A DNA stretch of 49,403 bases from Bacteroidota bacterium (GCA_029558535.1 JAKQEK010000290.1:1-49403), one strand, 5' to 3'. Positions 10,339 through 20,400 are shown, counted from the stretch's first letter. Notes: generated from the letters alone by a model not told the origin. Made by a program: numbers and translations.

Positions 10339-11784
10339 TTATTCGGTATCTTGAATTTCATTCCGTTTTTTATCAAATTCAATCAAATCTTTTATGCTTT
10401 CGACACCAATACGTTTTCCGATTATTTTTTTCTCACGATTTAAAACATAAACAACAGGAGTACTGTAGATATCATAAAAATCCCTGAATTTAGAATGTGG
10501 ATAAGGACCATCCCAGACATTAATCCAACCTTCTTCGTACAGGTTTTTCTCATCCAGGAATGTTTTCCATTCTTCCTTATCATATTGAGTATATAAAGCA
10601 AAAATATTAACATTCAGCGATTTAAGGCTATCTCTGAATTCATCCATTAATTTCGGAACTTCTTTTTTGCAGTGTCCGCAATGTGGTTCATAAAACACTA
10701 AAACAGTATAATCAGCATTAACCTGATGCAGAGAAATGTATTTTTCATCTATTGTTTGCATTCGTGTAAGGTCGGTCGCAATATTTCCCAATTTGGTAGG
10801 AGTAATTTTTTCGACTCTTTCGATAAGTTTAGGCATAAAAACACTATCTGCCCACCATGCTTTTCCGCTTAAATACCATTCTTCAGCTATGTCAACAAAA
10901 ACTGCATCATAACCCATAATTTTGGAAGATTCGAAATAATGCAATAAATGTGAAGTTGTAAATTGAAACATTAGACTATCGCCTCCTTCGTAAGCTTTTC
11001 TTATTATTGCTCGGGCTTCGGGCATCATAGAATCTGCCATAGGGACTACCATTTTTTCGAAATAGTAATTTAATTTATTTTCATAAATAGGAGTCCTCAA
11101 TAAACCACTTTCAGAAAAATCTACGTAATCCCAATAATGAGATTTGTAAAATTTATATTGAAATTGTGGATCTATTTCAGCTCCATTTTCATCTTTTGGC
11201 GATTCGGGAATTTTTACTTCTTTTAATGATAATAGTATTTTAGAGAAAAAAGTACCTGGATTCTGATTGATTATTTTGTCCATATACTCCAATCTTTCAT
11301 CATTAAGATTGTTCATTAAATCTGTAATACGTTTCTTTTCATCTTCATTATCGGCAGCAGCTTCGTATTCTTTATTCAAATCCATTCTTCTGTTCTGAAT
11401 TTCTGACATTTTTTGCTGGTATTGATTGAAAATTGTATTTTCTTTACAACCTTTCACTTTTAAATTTTTTGAAAAGTCAGCAGTGTCAGTTTCAATCGAA
11501 AATTTCTGATTATTTGTCATGAGTATTTCAAAATATGTCATACCCTTTGAAGGCATTACAATCAGATATATGCCCTTATTTAACTCTTTATCTCCGATAA
11601 ATACAGCATTACCTTTGCTGTCAATTTTGGCAGTATCAATAACATATTTTTTTTCTCCGAAATGATGCCCCAGATAAATGACGGTGTCACTTATTCCGTT
11701 AATTTTAACTTTGATTTCGTAAGCTTGAGCACTAAGAAAAAGACTTGTAAATACAATTACAATCAACAAACCGGCTTTCTTCAT
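10339..11784 (-). CDS. DUF4369/thioredoxin-like protein, first copy
   Basis: The 481-residue protein begins with a signal peptide ending in SAQA (about 1-21). It has a DUF4369-like beta domain (22-112), a helical DUF5106-like region (about 115-330) with a charged coiled stretch at 128-170, and a C-terminal TlpA/thioredoxin domain with the redox pair Cys369/Cys372 in EPHCGHCKKE. This places it in the periplasm as a probable thiol-disulfide reductase or oxidase. The architecture and phrases such as FYKSHYWDYVDF match the following gene (YYKTHYLDRVDF), so the pair is a tandem duplication. It is the middle gene of a minus-strand run that starts with lptD, 104 nt upstream. Confidence 0.85.
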   Translation of the reverse strand: MKKAGLLIVIVFTSLFLSAQAYEIKVKINGISDTVIYLGHHFGEKKYVIDTAKIDSKGNAVFIGDKELNKGIYLIVMPSKGMTYFEILMTNNQKFSIETDTADFSKNLKVKGCKENTIFNQYQQKMSEIQNRRMDLNKEYEAAADNEDEKKRITDLMNNLNDERLEYMDKIINQNPGTFFSKILLSLKEVKIPESPKDENGAEIDPQFQYKFYKSHYWDYVDFSESGLLRTPIYENKLNYYFEKMVVPMADSMMPEARAIIRKAYEGGDSLMFQFTTSHLLHYFESSKIMGYDAVFVDIAEEWYLSGKAWWADSVFMPKLIERVEKITPTKLGNIATDLTRMQTIDEKYISLHQVNADYTVLVFYEPHCGHCKKEVPKLMDEFRDSLKSLNVNIFALYTQYDKEEWKTFLDEKNLYEEGWINVWDGPYPHSKFRDFYDIYSTPVVYVLNREKKIIGKRIGVESIKDLIEFDKKRNEIQDTE

Positions 11785-11810
11785 AATCCATTCTTTAATT
11801 GTTTGACATG

Positions 11811-11818
11811 CAAAATTA
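11811..11818 (-). promoter_or_regulatory. candidate -7 box for the thioredoxin pair
   Basis: On the minus strand this reads TAATTTTG, matching TAnnTTTG, 27 nt before the start at 11784. It would allow transcription separate from lptD. No well-spaced TTTG is present. Confidence 0.3.
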
Positions 11819-11888
11819 ATAAATTTTTAATAAGACACATTTTTATGTCAAATAGTTTGCCAGATAAAATTAAAAAATTAAAAAAATG

Positions 11889-14513
11889 TTAGAAATTATC
11901 GTACCAGCTTCTGCGTTTTGCCAATTTAAGGTCTTTAAGCATAGATGCTTTAACATTTATCTGGAACATATAAGATTTGTGCTGACCAAAAGGAACAAGA
12001 TGTAAACTTGCTTCCCAACAATGCAAGTCGCGATAAATGTCAATTGTGCTATAAGTGGCTTTTTTGTTCACAATGTCGTAACCACTGGTAAAACTAATCT
12101 TCCATTTTTTTGTTAGGTTAAAATCACCTGTTACGTTAACCGTTTGAGTGATGTTAGATTCGAAATATGGTTTTGAATATCTGAATGTATAGTTTACTCT
12201 TACATTCCAAGGTATGTTGAAATCTACATATTGGTCGGGATATCCATAGAGCGTTTGATAAGGATCAATATCCGTATGTGCTTTGGATTCAGTCATCTTT
12301 GAATTCAATGAAAATCCAGCAGTAAGATTAACAATTGTTAAACGAAGCAACTGATTATTAACATTATATGCGAATTGATTTATTCTTATTCCTGAGCCAT
12401 AATCATTTTCTGTTATAGCATAAGGGTCAAGACTTGTATTAAATGTCAGGTCAAGAAGTTTAATTCTTGTGCGACCGTTTATTGTAAGAGGAGCGAGATT
12501 AAGACTGTCAGCCATAATGTTATAACTTGTGCTTATTGATAGATTTTCCAATAATTTCACTTTTCTGTCTTGTGCTATAGTATCATTTTTATTTTTTAAT
12601 TTAATCTCAAGATTATTACCTATATTCAGGTTTATTGATCCGGCTCCTCCTCTTGATGGGGTTCCGTATGGTAAACCCATAAATCTTGAATAATAATAAC
12701 TTATAGTATCGTATTGACCTGTTGTGCCGTTATATTGAATTCGAGAATACTCGTCATAATAACCATATTTACTCTTCCCAAAATCTGGTAAGTAATTATA
12801 ACTGATTGAAGGGGACATTACATGCCTAATAGCTTTGAGATTTCCCTTTTTAAAGTTAAAAGTTCCATATATTTGCGTTGACCAATTTAAATTAACTGAA
12901 TAATCCCATACTCTTGAAAATTGTGTTTGATATTCTGTTAATAGCCTTCCGATTGAGTCTGTCGTGTCTGCATACGCCCATCTTTGTTGAGCCGATTTTG
13001 AATACCAACGTTCGGTATAATTAAAACTTGGCGTAAGTGTAGTATATTTTAAAAACTTTACTGATGTGCTAATGGGTACTTTATGACTAATTCCATTGGT
13101 TATATTATCGAAACCAAAATTGAAAAATGATGTATCACTGGTTTGTATTTGGTTTGTTAAATTCATAGAATAAGCAATTCCAATCTTTTCATATAATTTT
13201 GATTCTCCAACCTTTACTTTTCTTTTAAATGGATATATCCTACTCATATTTATTGCAAGGTCAGGTAAAGTTAGTGAAATTGCACCTGTTGAGTTGTTTT
13301 GATTGTGTCGGAAAGCGCTTGTTAGACTAAAAGGAGAATTTGGAAATATCTGGCTATACGAAATGCTTGAAGTTTTATTTGTTGACATATAATTTGCAGC
13401 ATTATATGAATTGTACTTATCAAATTTTGAACTGCTTATATTAACATCGGCAGAAAATGTTGAATTTGGTCTAGCCTTGGGATCCTGAATATAACGCCAT
13501 TTTACTGCATACAAATCTTCTCTTTGATAATTAATGTCTTTGTAACCCAGAACATTGCGACTATATTTGGCGTTGAGGCTGCCACTGAATTTGTATTTCA
13601 CTTTGTAATTTGTAAGTAAACTTAAACCCCAACTGCCTTTGGTGTAACCATCACCAAGTATGGTAAGGTCAACAAAATCGTTTATTGCCCAATAATATCC
13701 ACCATTTCTGAGAAAATATCCTCGATTTGCTTCTTCACCAAATTCGGGAATAATAATTCCTGACGAGCCACCTTTTTTATTTGGAAAAAAACCAAAAGGA
13801 ATGCCGAGAGGAGTTGGGATGTCTTCAATTACTAAAAAAGCAGGACCGGATATAATTTTATCGTCAGGGATAACTATCGCTTTACTTATAGCAAAATAAT
13901 AATGAGGATGTTCGAGGTCACAGGTTGTAAATTTGCCGTCAATCATGTGGACATGTTTGTCAGGTTGCATTTTTGTTTTACTTCCGTGTAAGTAACTACC
14001 TTCAAACTCCGTCATTACTTCTTTGATTATCCCTTTTTTTGTTCTGAAGTTATATCTAATCGTATCTGCATCAAATTCTTCGGCATTGTCTTTAAATACA
14101 GGTTTGCCAACTACTTTTCCGATTGAATCAGTTACTCCATATGCCAAAACTTCATTGTTTTCAAAGTCCATTTGAACAAATTCTGCTGTTAACGTAACAG
14201 ATTCGTAAACAACTACAGCTTTACCATATAAAAAGGCTTTCTGCTTCTTAAAATCAAACAAAAGAGAATCTTCAGCATCATAATATACAGGATAATCAAA
14301 TGACATGTTTGATTTTTTTATACTTACAGAATCAACTTTTGGAACTGTTTTTATAGTATCATCAGAGTGTAAATTGTATGTACTTATAGTGTATGGTTTT
14401 TCAATATTACTGTTTGATAAAGTGTTGGTATAAAGATTGCAGTAAAGCGGAAGCGTTTTCGTAAAAACTATTAAAAAAGTTAATAATAGTATAAACAAAA
14501 ATTTTTTTAGCAA
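11889..14513 (-). CDS. lptD: LptD-like outer-membrane LPS assembly protein
   Basis: LptD is the outer-membrane barrel that inserts lipopolysaccharide delivered by the Lpt bridge. The 874-residue protein has a signal segment, an OstA/LptA-like beta-jellyroll part (about 70-220; FLYGKAVVVYE, LTAEFVQMDFENN, KGIIKEVMTEFEG), then the LptD barrel beginning at the characteristic PLGIPFGFFPNKKGGSSGIIIPEFGE-type segment, which contains the typical GIPFGFFP and SGIIIPEFG. The C-terminal Phe fits a barrel. No ATG exists near the N terminus. I chose the TTG at 14513, which gives a clean signal peptide MLKKFLFILLLTFLIVF. Another TTG at 14555 adds 14 residues. It diverges from the amidase gene. Confidence 0.85.
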   Translation of the reverse strand: MLKKFLFILLLTFLIVFTKTLPLYCNLYTNTLSNSNIEKPYTISTYNLHSDDTIKTVPKVDSVSIKKSNMSFDYPVYYDAEDSLLFDFKKQKAFLYGKAVVVYESVTLTAEFVQMDFENNEVLAYGVTDSIGKVVGKPVFKDNAEEFDADTIRYNFRTKKGIIKEVMTEFEGSYLHGSKTKMQPDKHVHMIDGKFTTCDLEHPHYYFAISKAIVIPDDKIISGPAFLVIEDIPTPLGIPFGFFPNKKGGSSGIIIPEFGEEANRGYFLRNGGYYWAINDFVDLTILGDGYTKGSWGLSLLTNYKVKYKFSGSLNAKYSRNVLGYKDINYQREDLYAVKWRYIQDPKARPNSTFSADVNISSSKFDKYNSYNAANYMSTNKTSSISYSQIFPNSPFSLTSAFRHNQNNSTGAISLTLPDLAINMSRIYPFKRKVKVGESKLYEKIGIAYSMNLTNQIQTSDTSFFNFGFDNITNGISHKVPISTSVKFLKYTTLTPSFNYTERWYSKSAQQRWAYADTTDSIGRLLTEYQTQFSRVWDYSVNLNWSTQIYGTFNFKKGNLKAIRHVMSPSISYNYLPDFGKSKYGYYDEYSRIQYNGTTGQYDTISYYYSRFMGLPYGTPSRGGAGSINLNIGNNLEIKLKNKNDTIAQDRKVKLLENLSISTSYNIMADSLNLAPLTINGRTRIKLLDLTFNTSLDPYAITENDYGSGIRINQFAYNVNNQLLRLTIVNLTAGFSLNSKMTESKAHTDIDPYQTLYGYPDQYVDFNIPWNVRVNYTFRYSKPYFESNITQTVNVTGDFNLTKKWKISFTSGYDIVNKKATYSTIDIYRDLHCWEASLHLVPFGQHKSYMFQINVKASMLKDLKLAKRRSWYDNF

Positions 14514-14524
14514 TATGAAAGATA

Positions 14525-14532
14525 TATCTTTG
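14525..14532 (+). promoter_or_regulatory. candidate -7 box for the amidase/MCE operon
   Basis: TATCTTTG matches TAnnTTTG and ends 60 nt before the amidase ATG at 14593. The TTTG partner is poor; only a T run is found at the right spacing. It would lie between the divergent lptD and amidase starts. Confidence 0.35.
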
Positions 14533-14592
14533 TACAAAATAAAAAATTTGTCCAAAACTAATGAAAAAAACGTTTCAATCTTTAAAACTGAT

Positions 14593-15750
14593 ATGTTTAT
14601 GAGACAAAATTTATTCGTAACTGTTTTTTTAATACTTGCCTTTGTCTTTGGTACTAATTTGTCTGTTTACTCTCAAACAAAAAATAGTACTAAGGTCAAA
14701 ACAGTTGTTATTGACCCCGGACATGGTGGTGCAGACCCGGGAGCTGTAGGTAAAATTTCCAAGGAAAAAGATTTGACATTAACTATTTCTTTGTTGTTGG
14801 GAGATATGATCAAACAGCATTATAAAGATGTAAATGTAATTTATACCCGAACTGACGATAGTTTTGTTGAATTGTATAAAAGAGCCGAAATCGCAAATAA
14901 AAACAATGCAGATTTGTTTATTTGTGTTCATATAAATGCATCAACGAGTTACTCTCCGTATGGATCTGAAACTTTTGTAATGGGTATTGATAAAACAGGT
15001 GCGAATCTTCAGGTAGCTAAATTAGAGAACTCTGTTATCTTAAAAGAAGATAATTATCTGGATAAATATGAGGGATTTGATCCAAATGATCCTGAAACTC
15101 ACATAATTTTTAGTCTTTATCAAAACGCAAATCTTACCCAAAGTTTGTCATTTGCTCAGTTATTACAGAATAATTTTACAAATAATGTAGGAAGATTTAA
15201 TCGTGGCGTTAAGCAGGCCGGTTTTCTTGTATTATGGAAAACAACGATGCCGAGTGTATTGGTTGAATTAGGTTTTATCAGTAACGCAGAAGAAGAAAAG
15301 TATCTTAATACAGCACAAGGCCAGCAAGATCTTGCTAAAGCAATGTTCGATGCATTTGCTACATACAAAACAAAACTTGAGGAAGAAGATTCGCAATCAA
15401 GTAATAGCAACGGAAATAGTACAACAATTGTTAATAACAATACTGTAAAAGATGATAATCAGATTGTAGTAAATAATTCAGACAACTCAATTTTGTTTAA
15501 AATTCAGGTGTTAACTTCTACAAAAAGAATGGAATTAATTCCTGAAAATTTTAAATCATATCAAAATGTTGATGTATATTTGCAGGACGGAGTTTATAAA
15601 TATACTATCGGGGCAGATTCTGATTATAACAAAATAGTTGAACTCCATAAAAAGGTTATTAAGGATTATCCGGATAGTTTTATTGTCGCCTTGAAAAATG
15701 GTGTCAGAATACCGGTCAATCAGGCGAGGAGTGAGGTGAAAAATAAATGA
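14593..15750 (+). CDS. N-acetylmuramoyl-L-alanine amidase with C-terminal SPOR-like module
   Basis: This 385-residue Amidase_3 enzyme cleaves the bond between N-acetylmuramic acid and the stem peptide. After a signal peptide (about 1-28) come the zinc ligands His44 (DPGHGG), Glu58 (KEKDLTL) and His113 (CVHINA), and the catalytic Glu225 (VELGFIS). A Ser/Asn-rich linker (about 265-298) leads to a C-terminal domain (about 300-376) beginning ILFKIQVLTS, which looks like a SPOR-type peptidoglycan-binding fold. The start could be Met1 (14593) or Met3 (14599). An upstream in-frame ATG at 14515 would overlap the lptD leader and spoil the signal peptide. Its stop overlaps the MCE start by 4 bp, so the two are co-translated. 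Confidence 0.92.
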   Translation: MFMRQNLFVTVFLILAFVFGTNLSVYSQTKNSTKVKTVVIDPGHGGADPGAVGKISKEKDLTLTISLLLGDMIKQHYKDVNVIYTRTDDSFVELYKRAEIANKNNADLFICVHINASTSYSPYGSETFVMGIDKTGANLQVAKLENSVILKEDNYLDKYEGFDPNDPETHIIFSLYQNANLTQSLSFAQLLQNNFTNNVGRFNRGVKQAGFLVLWKTTMPSVLVELGFISNAEEEKYLNTAQGQQDLAKAMFDAFATYKTKLEEEDSQSSNSNGNSTTIVNNNTVKDDNQIVVNNSDNSILFKIQVLTSTKRMELIPENFKSYQNVDVYLQDGVYKYTIGADSDYNKIVELHKKVIKDYPDSFIVALKNGVRIPVNQARSEVKNK

Positions 15751-17135
15751 AGAAAGCCAAGACAAGATACATATTATATGGATTATTAGGTATAGCAATT
15801 CTATTTGCTTCCTATTGGGGTTTTGAGTTTCTTAAAGGGACTTCGCTTTTTACTAAAACAAACGTGTATTTTATTTATTATGATAGAATCGAAGGACTTA
15901 ATGAATCAAGTCCTGTAACTGTAAATGGTTATCAGATTGGAAAGGTTTCGGAAATTACATTTTTGCCAAAAGATAATTGCAGACTATTAATTAAAATTGA
16001 CATTTCAAAAGACTTTTTGTTGCCAGATTCTACAATTGCCAGGATTTACAGCATGGACTTGATGGGTTCAAAAGGCATTGAATTGATTTTTGGAGGTAAA
16101 TCTACTTACCATTCTCCGGGAGATACTTTAATAGGAGAGGTTGAACAAAGTCTTAAAGATCAGGTAAGCGTGCAAATGTTACCTGTTAAGCAAAAGGCCG
16201 AAGAATTGATGGTTGAAATCTCGAAGGCTATTGCAGTTATCTCATATATTTTCAATGACGAAACCCGTGATAATCTTGAAAAAAGTTTTGCCAGTATTAA
16301 AGCTACAATGGCATATCTCGAAAGTTCAGCCTATAGTGTTGATACCTTGTTGAAAAAGGAATCAGGGAAAATTGGTAGGATACTTGCAAATGTTGAATAT
16401 TTAACATTGACTTTAAGAGATAATGCTGAACATCTGTCTAATATTTTCGATAATCTTTCAACATTCTCCGATACTCTGGTAGCACTAGATATTTCCAAGA
16501 CTATTATAGAAGCAAATAAAGCTATAGAAAGTTTTAATGCTGTTATGGATAAAGTTAACAGAGGTGAGGGCTCATTGGGACAGTTGATACAGGACGATAA
16601 ATTTGCAAATGAAATTGAGCAGGCAGCAGAAAATTTACGAAAGCTATTATTTGATATCCAATTTAATCCCAAAAAATATGTACATTTTAGTTTAATGAAT
16701 ATTGGGCGTACGGTTAATGTTACTGATGAATCGGAGTTGACAAACAAGGATAAACGTGTTGTCAATCGTCAACGGGAAAAAAACGAAAAAGAAGCTCAAC
16801 GAAATTTTGAAAAAGATCAAAAGAAAAAGCAAAAAGAAGAACAGAGTAACGATGGAGCTTCAATAGATGGACCGGTGATTTTTATGATACAAATAAAATC
16901 AGCTGCTACTCAGATAGAGATCAATTCTCCCGAATTAAAAGGATACACAGATGTCATAGAGAAAAAATATAGTAGTTATTATAGATATTATATTTATCAG
17001 CATGATGATGAAGCTCAAACATCATACTATTTAAGTCTTGCACGAGAAGATTTTGAAGATGCTTTCCCGGTGGCTTTTTGTGGAAATAAAGCATTGTCCT
17101 ATTCCGAAGGTATTAGTTTGGTTGCTCAAAAGTAG
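15747..17135 (+). CDS. MCE/MlaD family lipid-transport protein
   Basis: The 462-residue protein has one N-terminal membrane anchor (about 8-26) and an MCE domain (about 37-117; VYFIYYDRIEGLNESSPV, NGYQIGKV, YSMDLMGSKGIEL). MCE proteins form rings or tubes that shuttle phospholipids between inner and outer membranes. A long helical region (about 135-320) should build a periplasmic needle. Then comes a highly charged linker (about 338-372), followed by a C-terminal module (about 375-460) starting VIFMIQIKS that resembles the SPOR-like end of the amidase next door. Neither an MlaE permease nor an MlaF ATPase is encoded here. The overlap with the amidase gene and the divergent lptD suggest a joint envelope-assembly role. 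Confidence 0.88.
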   Translation: MKKAKTRYILYGLLGIAILFASYWGFEFLKGTSLFTKTNVYFIYYDRIEGLNESSPVTVNGYQIGKVSEITFLPKDNCRLLIKIDISKDFLLPDSTIARIYSMDLMGSKGIELIFGGKSTYHSPGDTLIGEVEQSLKDQVSVQMLPVKQKAEELMVEISKAIAVISYIFNDETRDNLEKSFASIKATMAYLESSAYSVDTLLKKESGKIGRILANVEYLTLTLRDNAEHLSNIFDNLSTFSDTLVALDISKTIIEANKAIESFNAVMDKVNRGEGSLGQLIQDDKFANEIEQAAENLRKLLFDIQFNPKKYVHFSLMNIGRTVNVTDESELTNKDKRVVNRQREKNEKEAQRNFEKDQKKKQKEEQSNDGASIDGPVIFMIQIKSAATQIEINSPELKGYTDVIEKKYSSYYRYYIYQHDDEAQTSYYLSLAREDFEDAFPVAFCGNKALSYSEGISLVAQK

Positions 17136-17153
17136 TTATCGTATATTCACTGA

Positions 17154-17250
17154 CCCCACGCGACAGCGTCATTTCGAACGAAGTGAGAAATCTGTTTTAT
17201 ACCTAATTTTTAAGATTTCTCCCTCTTCCTCCGTCAGAGTTCGAAATGAC
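17154..17250. repeat. palindromic intergenic element, copy 1
   Basis: The unit begins with ccccacgcgacagc, then gtcatttcgaac (17168-17179) and gaagtgagaaatct. It ends with agatttctc (17213-17221) and gttcgaaatgac (17239-17250), reverse complements of the left side. This is a REP- or MITE-like palindrome without coding capacity. It may also act as the terminator of the amidase/MCE operon. Confidence 0.7.
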
Positions 17251-17267
17251 TTTCATGTTTTGGTATA

Positions 17268-17322
17268 GTGGTCGGCGACATTAACAATGATTTATAACTG
17301 GTCTTTTTAAGTTGCCGACCAC
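17268..17322. repeat. 9-bp inverted repeat between the two palindromic copies
   Basis: The arms gtggtcggc (17268-17276) and gccgaccac (17314-17322) are perfect reverse complements with a 37-nt loop. They separate the two copies of the palindromic element. Confidence 0.5.
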
Positions 17323-17326
17323 AATC

Positions 17327-17420
17327 CCCTACGCGATAGCGTCATTTCGAACGAAGTGAGAAATCTATAAATGACATTTCTCACCACTTCAAAGACAGGG
17401 TTCGGAGTGAGAAATCTCAT
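17327..17420. repeat. palindromic intergenic element, copy 2 (rearranged)
   Basis: The start repeats copy 1: ccctacgcgatagc, then gtcatttcgaac and gaagtgagaaatct (17341-17366). The right half differs and contains atttctcac (17376-17384) and a third gtgagaaatct (17407-17417). An open frame beginning at 17371 inside this repeat extends the next gene artificially. The 355 bp between 17135 and 17491 hold no gene. Confidence 0.6.
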
Positions 17421-17490
17421 TTACATATTTCCAACTTTGTTTTGTATTAGAATTTTAAGTATTATTGTATTTTGCACAAAATTTAGAATT

Positions 17491-20400
17491 ATGAATAATA
17501 AAATTTTACTGTTGTTTTCGGGTCTGTTAATAGTTGTAACACTTAATGCTCAATATTTAAGAGGTGACTTTAACGAATGGAGTACCGACAATCTAATGGC
17601 GTTATATTATGGTTATTATGCAGCAACCATAGAAGTTGTTGACGAAGTTGTTGACGCCGGTTTTAAGGTTGATCAGGACGGAGACTGGGTTTTACAATGG
17701 GGCAACGCTACGGATTCCTATAATCCGATAGTCAATACCTCAGAAGGTCAGATGCGTGGAAGCAATTCGGGCGATTCTCCTGCAGATTTTGTAAAGACGT
17801 TTTCCGCAGGTAAGTTTTATACTTTCAGGCTCGAAGGCGATGAAACATGGTGGAATCGCAAATTTGTAATTATTGAAACAGATGCTGCTCCGATACAGAT
17901 AATTTCTGTAAGTGATGATAATCTGACTGCCGGAACAGGTGATGTCACAGTAAGTATAAGTTTGAACGCCGAAACATCTCCGCAGGAATCAGTATATATT
18001 CGTTATACAACAGATGAATGGGTTAGTTCTTTTATTCTTGAAACTACAGGTGAATCTTTAACTTATTCAGGTATCATACCGGCACAGATAGTAGGAACAA
18101 CAGTAGAGTATTATGCATTAAGTTCTACAATGCCATTAAGCTTTGTCAGTCAATATCCCGATTTTGCGACATTGGACGGCAATAATAATTCTGGAGATAA
18201 TTATTCTTATACAGTTCTTGGTTCTGACCCGATTCTATTTGCTACTCCATCTATAGCAATGAATTCAACTGTGCTGGACGGATTATCAATTGTTTTGGAA
18301 TTAACTAATGAAACATTTGTTGATGCAGTTTTGGACCCTCTGAATTTTGAATTAAACAATGAACCAACAGGTCTATCAATAGACCAGTTGCAATATGTTT
18401 CAGAAACTGAAGCTACATTAACTTTAGCATATACTGGCGGATTAATTCTTAGTCAGATTGATAATTTCTCTGTGACTATTTCAGGAAATGAATTGACAAA
18501 TAACATTGAACTTACGTCAAATGACATGACAATTTTTGCAGATGTTTTGCACGATGGGATTTATCTTGCAAAAGTTTCAATGTGGGAAGGTGGTGCATCG
18601 GATACATGGTATGATGAAGTTGATTTTGATGGTCATGACTTCGGAAGCTTTAATTCGTCAATGTCGCTATATTTTAAGTCTGGTCAGGTATTTACATGGA
18701 AAGATGTTAACGGAGATATTTTAACTGCAACGATGAATTACCGAATATATAAACAGGGAGATACGCCTCCTGAATTTATTCAGGTTGACTTACCATATTA
18801 TTCGGATTGGGCATCGGGAGAAAATACTGACCAATTGTGGTGGAATGATGCTCCTGATGAAATTGACATTAATTTGTTGTCAGGTGCAGAAGAGACTGCT
18901 TATTATTTTGAAGTTTATTATGAAGCTCTAAATGGTGATAACCACGTACATTATAGAAATAATGATGGTCAAAATTATATAGCAACATTTACATATACTT
19001 CGGGTGGTATAATTACTGCAACCCCTTCATCTGAATTGACTGAAGAAAATCTTGACGGGATGGAAATAAATATTCAAGTTATTGATGATTATTTTGCTGA
19101 TGCAAGTCTCGATGCAGGAAATTTTAGTTTGAATAATTTTCCTGTCGGATTAAGCATTGCAGAAGTGCTGTACGTTACGCCTACCAATGCTGTTGTAGTC
19201 CTTGAATTTGACGGTACAAATTTCGATACAGATATAGAAAACTTCAGCATTACAGTATCGGGAGTTGAATTGAATGGTAGTGTTGATTTGACAAGCAATA
19301 TCTTAGTAATTACTGCTGTTGACGAGAGTGTTGTGATTTACTCACATTTGCTAACAACTGAAAACCTGCAAAATTATTTAGGAGATAATAATATGTATTG
19401 GATAAATATGGAGATAGGTCAGTTGGAATGGGATGGTGCACAAATTGGTTTTGGTATATTGCAGGATGACCCTGAAGACTGGACATGGTTCAATGCAGAA
19501 TGGTATGAGGACGGAGAAGGCGAAAACAAACGAGTACATTCATTGATTGAAATTCCCCAAATAGCAGGTTCGTATTATTATGCCGGCAGGGTTCGAAATA
19601 CACCATTGGGACAGTGGTTCTATGCAAATGATGAAAACTGGGTTGATACTGATATTTTGAATGCTGTTTATACTGTTAATGTCAATCCGTTACCTGCATG
19701 TGATGAATTTTTGGCTAATATGTTGGATGGAACTCGTATTAATCTTGAATGGACAGCGGCTTCAGAGTTTGTGAATGTAATTATTCTTGGAAAAATCGGC
19801 TCTTTAATAAGCGGAGTTCCTGAGCAGGGTACCGTTTATAATACCGGAAGTATTATTGATGACGCTATTGTTATATACAAAGGCTCAGCAAATAGTTTTA
19901 TTCATTCCGGACTTACAAATAATACAGATTACTATTATGATATTTATACTTTGAACAATGATTATTATTCATCTGATAAATTATCAGCAACTGCATCTAC
20001 AGACGACTCAAACGGATGTGTTTTTAATATAAATCCTCAAGATGATTTCAATATTTGTGGAGGTAGTGCGGTTTTTGTAAACAGTGGATTGGTTATTGCT
20101 CCTTATGGTGATACGATTGTGATTTATTTTAATTCTACAGAATATGAAGGGCTTCAAGGGTTTGAAGAAGTATATATGCATGCCGGAGTTACAATTCAAG
20201 GTGGCTCATCATGGGATTATGTAATCGGTAATTGGGGCGAAGATGATGGAGTTGGTTTGATGACTAATGTATCAGAATATTTATGGTCTATTAGCATTAA
20301 CCCATTATCATATTTTGGATATAATGTTTCAGCAGATGTTTTGGGAATAAACCTCGTATTCAGAAATGCAGATGGTAGTCTGGTAGCTCAGCATCCTATT

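Noticed and set aside
16331..16765. 144-codon frame antisense to the MCE gene
   Set aside because: It lies wholly opposite a well-supported coding region; composition mirrors the plus-strand gene and no start context is seen.
17371..17490. N-terminal extension of 40 residues on the starch-binding protein
   Set aside because: The extension is read from the intergenic repeat and precedes a perfect signal peptide that starts at 17491.
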